From: a virus
DNA: 41,098 nt
Virus record (IMG/VR): IMGVR_UViG_3300013181_000002
Coordinates: 1 to 41,098 of that record
Reading direction: 5' to 3' (one strand)
Shown here: positions 38,599 through 41,098 of the stretch, piece by piece
How the letters are laid out: each line of letters starts with the position of its first letter
Position numbering within the stretch: position 1 is the stretch's first letter
Position numbers and translations under genes: made by a program
The notes under the pieces: model-generated
Told to the model about the DNA's origin: nothing
The model's database searches: none
The model's input: the letters and a program-made list of their open reading frames with translations, nothing else

Positions 38599-38790
38599 TT
38601 ATAATCTGTTATCGGGCTCGTCTACAAGACCTTGGACTCGATCTATTGTTCTTTCAATTTCAGACAACTTGTCAATAATAAGTTGCTGTCTCTCTACCAG
38701 CTTTGCAACTGATGCGCTGACATCTTTAACAGCGCTAGCGCGTCTACGTTCACCGCGTTGCTTAGCCATTTCCAGTTTATTCAATTTCAT
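38599..38790 (-). CDS. Small basic coiled-coil protein
   Basis: 63 residues. Basic N-terminus (LNKLEMAKQRGERRRASAVK) then a coiled coil (SVAKLVERQQLIIDKLSEIE, RTIDRVQGL). GGAGAACGTT precedes the ATG. A DNA-associated small dimer is possible. Driven by the promoter at 38814-38842. Confidence 0.58.
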   Translation of the reverse strand: MKLNKLEMAKQRGERRRASAVKDVSASVAKLVERQQLIIDKLSEIERTIDRVQGLVDEPDNRL

Positions 38791-38813
38791 AACGTTCTCC
38801 TAATTATACTATT

Positions 38814-38842
38814 ATTATATGAACAAACCCGGAAAAAGGCAA
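38814..38842 (-). promoter_or_regulatory. Sigma70-type promoter for the 38599 operon
   Basis: TTGCCT (38842-38837), 17-nt spacer with TTTTTCCGGG, TATAAT (38819-38814). Starts a few bases past the stop of the phosphatase gene. Confidence 0.9.
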
Positions 38843-38845
38843 CCA

Positions 38846-39286
38846 CTAAAAGTCACCTCGTGCTACCTGAAAACATGTGAGACCCTGTTGTCTCCACATG
38901 TCTACCACTGAATCGCGATCGTCGAATACTAATGTAGGATTAAATCCGTCCGACCTCAAGACGTTAAGCATAGCACGTTTGAGATCATGATCTGGAGTGT
39001 AGTCATCATCCGGACGCATCATAATGTGGTCTGGAAATAGTCTCGCTGCACTCAGCTGACGTACTGTAATGTCCCAGCTACGCTGATTACGTCCTGTCAG
39101 AACAATAATCCTGCTGCCGTTATCTTGCAGCATACGAGCCATCATGAAGACATTAGTAAACGGAGTGTCATCGTGCATTGCTTTCTCAAATGCTTTCCAA
39201 TCTTTGCGACCCATAGAGCCATCGACAAACTTACGTCGATGGTCTATGTTCATCAAAGTTCCGTCTACGTCAAAAATTACATCCAT
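38846..39286 (-). CDS. HAD-family 3'-phosphatase domain (T4 polynucleotide kinase C-terminal type)
   Basis: 146 residues. DVDGTL at 6-11 (D6, D8 nucleophile and acid), IIVLTGR near 60-66 (T64), the Lys in DLKRAML (K103) and VFDDRDSVVDMWRQQG (D122, D123) complete the HAD motifs. The DHRRKFVDGS and MWRQQGLTCFQVARGDF details match the phosphatase half of T4 Pnk/PseT, which removes 3'-phosphates from nucleic acid ends during tRNA or DNA repair. The kinase half is absent here. It ends in TAG. Confidence 0.85.
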   Translation of the reverse strand: MDVIFDVDGTLMNIDHRRKFVDGSMGRKDWKAFEKAMHDDTPFTNVFMMARMLQDNGSRIIVLTGRNQRSWDITVRQLSAARLFPDHIMMRPDDDYTPDHDLKRAMLNVLRSDGFNPTLVFDDRDSVVDMWRQQGLTCFQVARGDF

Positions 39287-39288
39287 TA

Positions 39289-39696
39289 TTAAACTCCAAA
39301 AAACGCTCTAACGTCCTTCCATCTGCCAGAGATAATAGGACCGTCAAAGTCATTATCTCGACCCCAAACTTCTGCATCGCTAGTATGTCCAGAGCGAGGC
39401 ACAATTGTGTACTTCACATCACCAGACTTCATATCGCAGATACGGAAGTCATCGTAAAGAGGACCATGAAAAGGACAGTTGTTCTTAAAGAACACATAGT
39501 CGTTATCAATGTCGACTTTATCTGAGTTCATGATCTGCAGAACTTTCTTACCAAGCACTTTAGTCTTGTTAGCAAGAGAATTATCTCTACAGAACCAATC
39601 GTACCAGCCAGCATCACACTGAGTGTGGACATCAGCTGCATCAAAGTCACCGTTCTGAAAACGGTCACGGAAAGTTTTTAAATTCATATCTGACAT
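39289..39696 (-). CDS. Conserved phage protein, unknown function
   Basis: 135 residues, soluble. It contains DAGWYDWFCRDNSLANKTKV, then VLQIMNSDKVDIDNDYVFFK and YTIVPRSGHTSDAEVW-RDND. The pattern seems conserved in T4-like phages. Three Cys and two His do not form a clear metal site. It has its own promoter and AAGGAAATAAA ribosome site and lies 2 nt upstream of the phosphatase. Confidence 0.65.
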   Translation of the reverse strand: MSDMNLKTFRDRFQNGDFDAADVHTQCDAGWYDWFCRDNSLANKTKVLGKKVLQIMNSDKVDIDNDYVFFKNNCPFHGPLYDDFRICDMKSGDVKYTIVPRSGHTSDAEVWGRDNDFDGPIISGRWKDVRAFFGV

Positions 39697-39723
39697 ATCT
39701 TTATTTCCTTAATTAATACAAAT

Positions 39724-39752
39724 ATTATAGTGACAAAACCGGAATAAGGCAA
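39724..39752 (-). promoter_or_regulatory. Sigma70-type promoter for the 39289-38846 pair
   Basis: TTGCCT (39752-39747), 17-nt spacer beginning TATTCCGG, TATAAT (39729-39724). Closest copy to the 25210 promoter. Confidence 0.92.
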
Positions 39753-39755
39753 CCC

Positions 39756-39914
39756 CTACCTCTGAGAGTGTAGGAGTTGATCGATGCGAGCTGGAATAAC
39801 TTTTTCGTTGTTACACTTATCACAGCACTCGCCATGTTCCTTGATTGGCCAGGGGTTGTTGCCCCATCCTTCAATCTTTTCACCACAAATAACACAAGTT
39901 TCTTTCTTTGACAT
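39756..39914 (-). CDS. Small zinc-ribbon-like protein
   Basis: 52 residues, ATG 39914 to TAG 39756-39758. SKKETCVICGEKIEGWGNNP and ECCDKCNNEKVIPARIDQ hold C-x2-C and CC-x2-C pairs 19 residues apart, so a treble-clef or zinc-ribbon fold is likely. Its ATG overlaps the upstream TAA (TAATG). Nothing tells what it binds. Confidence 0.68.
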   Translation of the reverse strand: MSKKETCVICGEKIEGWGNNPWPIKEHGECCDKCNNEKVIPARIDQLLHSQR

Positions 39915-40420
39915 TACGCAGCCTCCGGAGCATAGATTTTCATCCAGTTACCAAGTTCACCATAGGTAACTTGATCACCATTGATCATTTCGAAAGAGCT
40001 CTTATACTCTTTCTGTTCACCATTAACGAGAAGATAAGTCTCGAACTTCTTAGCGATTTCCTTTCGCATGTAGCCATACTCTTGATTGTTTTGAGTACGA
40101 TGAGCACGAACAGCGTCGGCCTTGACATCAAACGAGAGATGGATAACAGAATCCCACTCAGGGATGTGATCGGACTCACGATAGTCCTGATCATCGATCA
40201 GGTCTTCACCAATGACATACTCCTCGAAGTATTCATTACGCTCAGTAACAGCGTCGATAAAGAGCTGATAGTACTCCTTGTCCATAGCTTGACGGACGTT
40301 CATTTGAACAACATAAGTGTTGCCACCTTTGAACTTCCAATACTGAGGACACTCACCTTGGCCGTCCCAATCGTGGGCGCCGTAGTTTTCTTTGTGTTGA
40401 GTCTGAATTACTAATTTCAT
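39914..40420 (-). CDS. Conserved acidic protein, unknown function
   Basis: 168 residues from ATG 40420 with GGAGATAAAGAT upstream; a TTG at 40444 lies nearer the promoter and is less likely. The N-terminus VIQTQHKENYGAHDWDGQGE then PQYWKFKGGNTYVV is distinctive and is followed by a helix (DKEYYQLFIDAVTERNEYFE) and VIHLSFDVKADAV. I think it is conserved in marine phages but do not know its function. Driven by the 40447 promoter. Confidence 0.65.
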   Translation of the reverse strand: MKLVIQTQHKENYGAHDWDGQGECPQYWKFKGGNTYVVQMNVRQAMDKEYYQLFIDAVTERNEYFEEYVIGEDLIDDQDYRESDHIPEWDSVIHLSFDVKADAVRAHRTQNNQEYGYMRKEIAKKFETYLLVNGEQKEYKSSFEMINGDQVTYGELGNWMKIYAPEAA

Positions 40421-40446
40421 ATCTTTATCTCCTAACCTATACATAT

Positions 40447-40475
40447 ATTATAGGAAGAAACCCGGAATAAGGCAA
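40447..40475 (-). promoter_or_regulatory. Sigma70-type promoter for the 39914 operon
   Basis: TTGCCT (40475-40470), 17-nt spacer beginning TATTCCGGG, TATAAT (40452-40447). Lies 15 nt past a terminator. Confidence 0.92.
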
Positions 40476-40490
40476 CCATTCAGCCACAAG

Positions 40491-40513
40491 AAAACCCCTT
40501 GGAAACCAAGAGG
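40491..40513 (-). terminator. Rho-independent terminator downstream of the 40535 gene
   Basis: 40495-40502 pairs with 40506-40513 (8 bp, one G-U on the RNA) around a 3-nt loop, followed on the minus strand by UUUU (40494-40491). It separates the bS21 operon from the next promoter. Confidence 0.8.
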
Positions 40514-40534
40514 TTACAAAAAAGTTGAAAATAA

Positions 40535-40729
40535 TTAGGACTTTTTTCGGGATTCTACGGGGATTCCACCGAGAAGAACGCGTACTTCATCACGAACCTC
40601 AGCAGATACTGCCATACCGAAGCGCTCTGGATCGAGCAAGGAGAATAGGAATCGCTCATATTCTCCTATTTTCTCGACATTGAACGTCAATTTAGAGTTA
40701 GGATGCTCAGTTAATATTGCATCATGCAT
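40535..40729 (-). CDS. Small protein, unknown function
   Basis: 64 residues, acidic-basic mixed (NVEKIGEYERFLFSLLDPER; SAEVRDEVRVLLGGIPVESR). It overlaps the end of bS21 by 8 bases, so the two are co-translated. No motif recognised. A terminator follows. Confidence 0.6.
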   Translation of the reverse strand: MHDAILTEHPNSKLTFNVEKIGEYERFLFSLLDPERFGMAVSAEVRDEVRVLLGGIPVESRKKS

Positions 40730-41021
40730 GCTTGCTATTCCTTCTTTTTCTTGGACGAGATGTAGAAAACTGATAGTCAGGATTAGTCCTCATGGCCTTC
40801 TCCCATCTACGCTTGCCTTCTTTCTTCTTACGTCTCTCTTTTTCACCTTTAGACTCATAGAACTCTTTAGCTCTCAGATCTTTCATCAAGCCTGATCGCT
40901 CTACTTTCTTTTTGAATCTACGTAGCAAGACATCAAAGGGCACGTCTTGATTTCTTCTATCGCCTCTCTTTTTGAAAGGCTTTCGTCCATTACTTTTAAA
41001 ATTTCGATTATATCTTTGCAT
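40722..41021 (-). CDS. rpsU: Phage-encoded ribosomal protein bS21
   Basis: 99 residues from ATG 41021, chosen because the bS21 part begins soon after; a more upstream ATG at 41066 adds a hydrophobic leader. QDVPFDVLLRRFKKKVERSG, then LMKDLRAKEFYESKGEKERR and a basic Lys/Arg tail, matches bS21 (FD-x-L-RRFK-x-x-E-x-x-G, R-x-REFYE). bS21 sits by the mRNA exit of the 30S subunit and aids initiation. Marine phages are known to carry it, probably to bias host ribosomes to phage messages. No clear ribosome site is seen. Confidence 0.86.
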   Translation of the reverse strand: MQRYNRNFKSNGRKPFKKRGDRRNQDVPFDVLLRRFKKKVERSGLMKDLRAKEFYESKGEKERRKKKEGKRRWEKAMRTNPDYQFSTSRPRKRRNSKHA

Positions 41022-41025
41022 AAAA

Positions 41026-41098
41026 TTAATAATAGTTATAAAAAATATGAGCACCAATCTGATCATGATAGGCCATAGTCATTGCCCAATAAGGCTCG
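41026..41098 (-). CDS. C-terminal end of a gene cut by the window edge
   Basis: 23 residues (YWAMTMAYHDQIGAH region, ending FYNYY) before TAA 41026-41028. The frame is open to the window end. The stop lies 4 nt before the bS21 ATG, so it is probably the preceding gene of the operon. Too short to name. Confidence 0.4.
   Translation of the reverse strand, partial: EPYWAMTMAYHDQIGAHIFYNYY

Noticed and set aside
39908-40414. Long plus-strand ORF opposite the 39914 gene
   Set aside because: The minus-strand frame has a ribosome site, promoter and conserved-looking sequence; the plus frame has none of these.

Overview
The window is a piece of an AT-rich, tightly packed genome of a T4-superfamily contractile-tailed phage. 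The diagnostic genes are gp6, gp25, gp5, gp27, gp53, a gp48/gp54-type protein, gp4, gp32, gp59 and gp33. Low GC, many 2-oxoglutarate/iron oxygenases, a phage bS21 ribosomal protein, a PsiE-like protein and a Bfd-like ferredoxin fit a marine phage (pelagiphage- or cyanophage-like). The host cannot be fixed from sequence alone.

Layout. (1) 30-11098, minus strand: baseplate module, a run of overlapping genes for wedge (gp7/gpI-like, gp6, gp25, gp53), hub and spike (gp27, lysozyme-less gp5) and tube cap. (2) 11122-16925, plus strand: a late promoter, gp4, two conserved unknowns, then a lambda-like tail order of tube-fold protein, G-type chaperone, T-type chaperone reached by a -1 frameshift, a small membrane protein and the tape measure. 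(3) 16924-16970: two back-to-back terminators between the convergent operons. (4) 16969-19511, minus: gp32, gp59, an oxygenase and gp33. (5) 19517-28894, minus: an accessory island with a carbamoyltransferase, two SGNH-like proteins, three more 2OG oxygenase/cupin-type enzymes plus one at 28310, a DUF932 protein, an ArdC-N-like protein and a glycosyltransferase broken by an amber codon. (6) 28890-29964: three tRNAs (Thr-UGU, Leu-UAA, Arg-UCU) interleaved with small genes and a 200-nt structured gap. (7) 29924-41098, minus: many small early-type genes, including a nucleotidyltransferase, dCMP deaminase, SprT-like zincin, GNAT-like protein, metzincin, PsiE, PNK-type phosphatase and bS21. One secreted-protein gene (34800-35213) faces the other way.

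Regulation. Ten minus-strand promoters between 24.8 and 40.5 kb and near gp33 share a -35 element (mostly TTGCCT), an exactly 17-bp spacer and TATAAT. Several also share a TTCCGG block in the spacer. They read as host-sigma70 early promoters. The structural operons lack them; the plus-strand one begins with a T4-type late box, TATAAATA.

The most notable observations are the canonical -1 frameshift signal in the tail-chaperone gene (T7 slippery run, 5-nt spacer, 10-bp hairpin), a probable ATT start codon in an oxygenase gene, the in-frame amber in the glycosyltransferase, a gp32 lacking its zinc cysteines, several small genes below usual length cut-offs (including a Bfd-like ferredoxin overlapping an opposite-strand gene), and a possible ncRNA between tRNAs.
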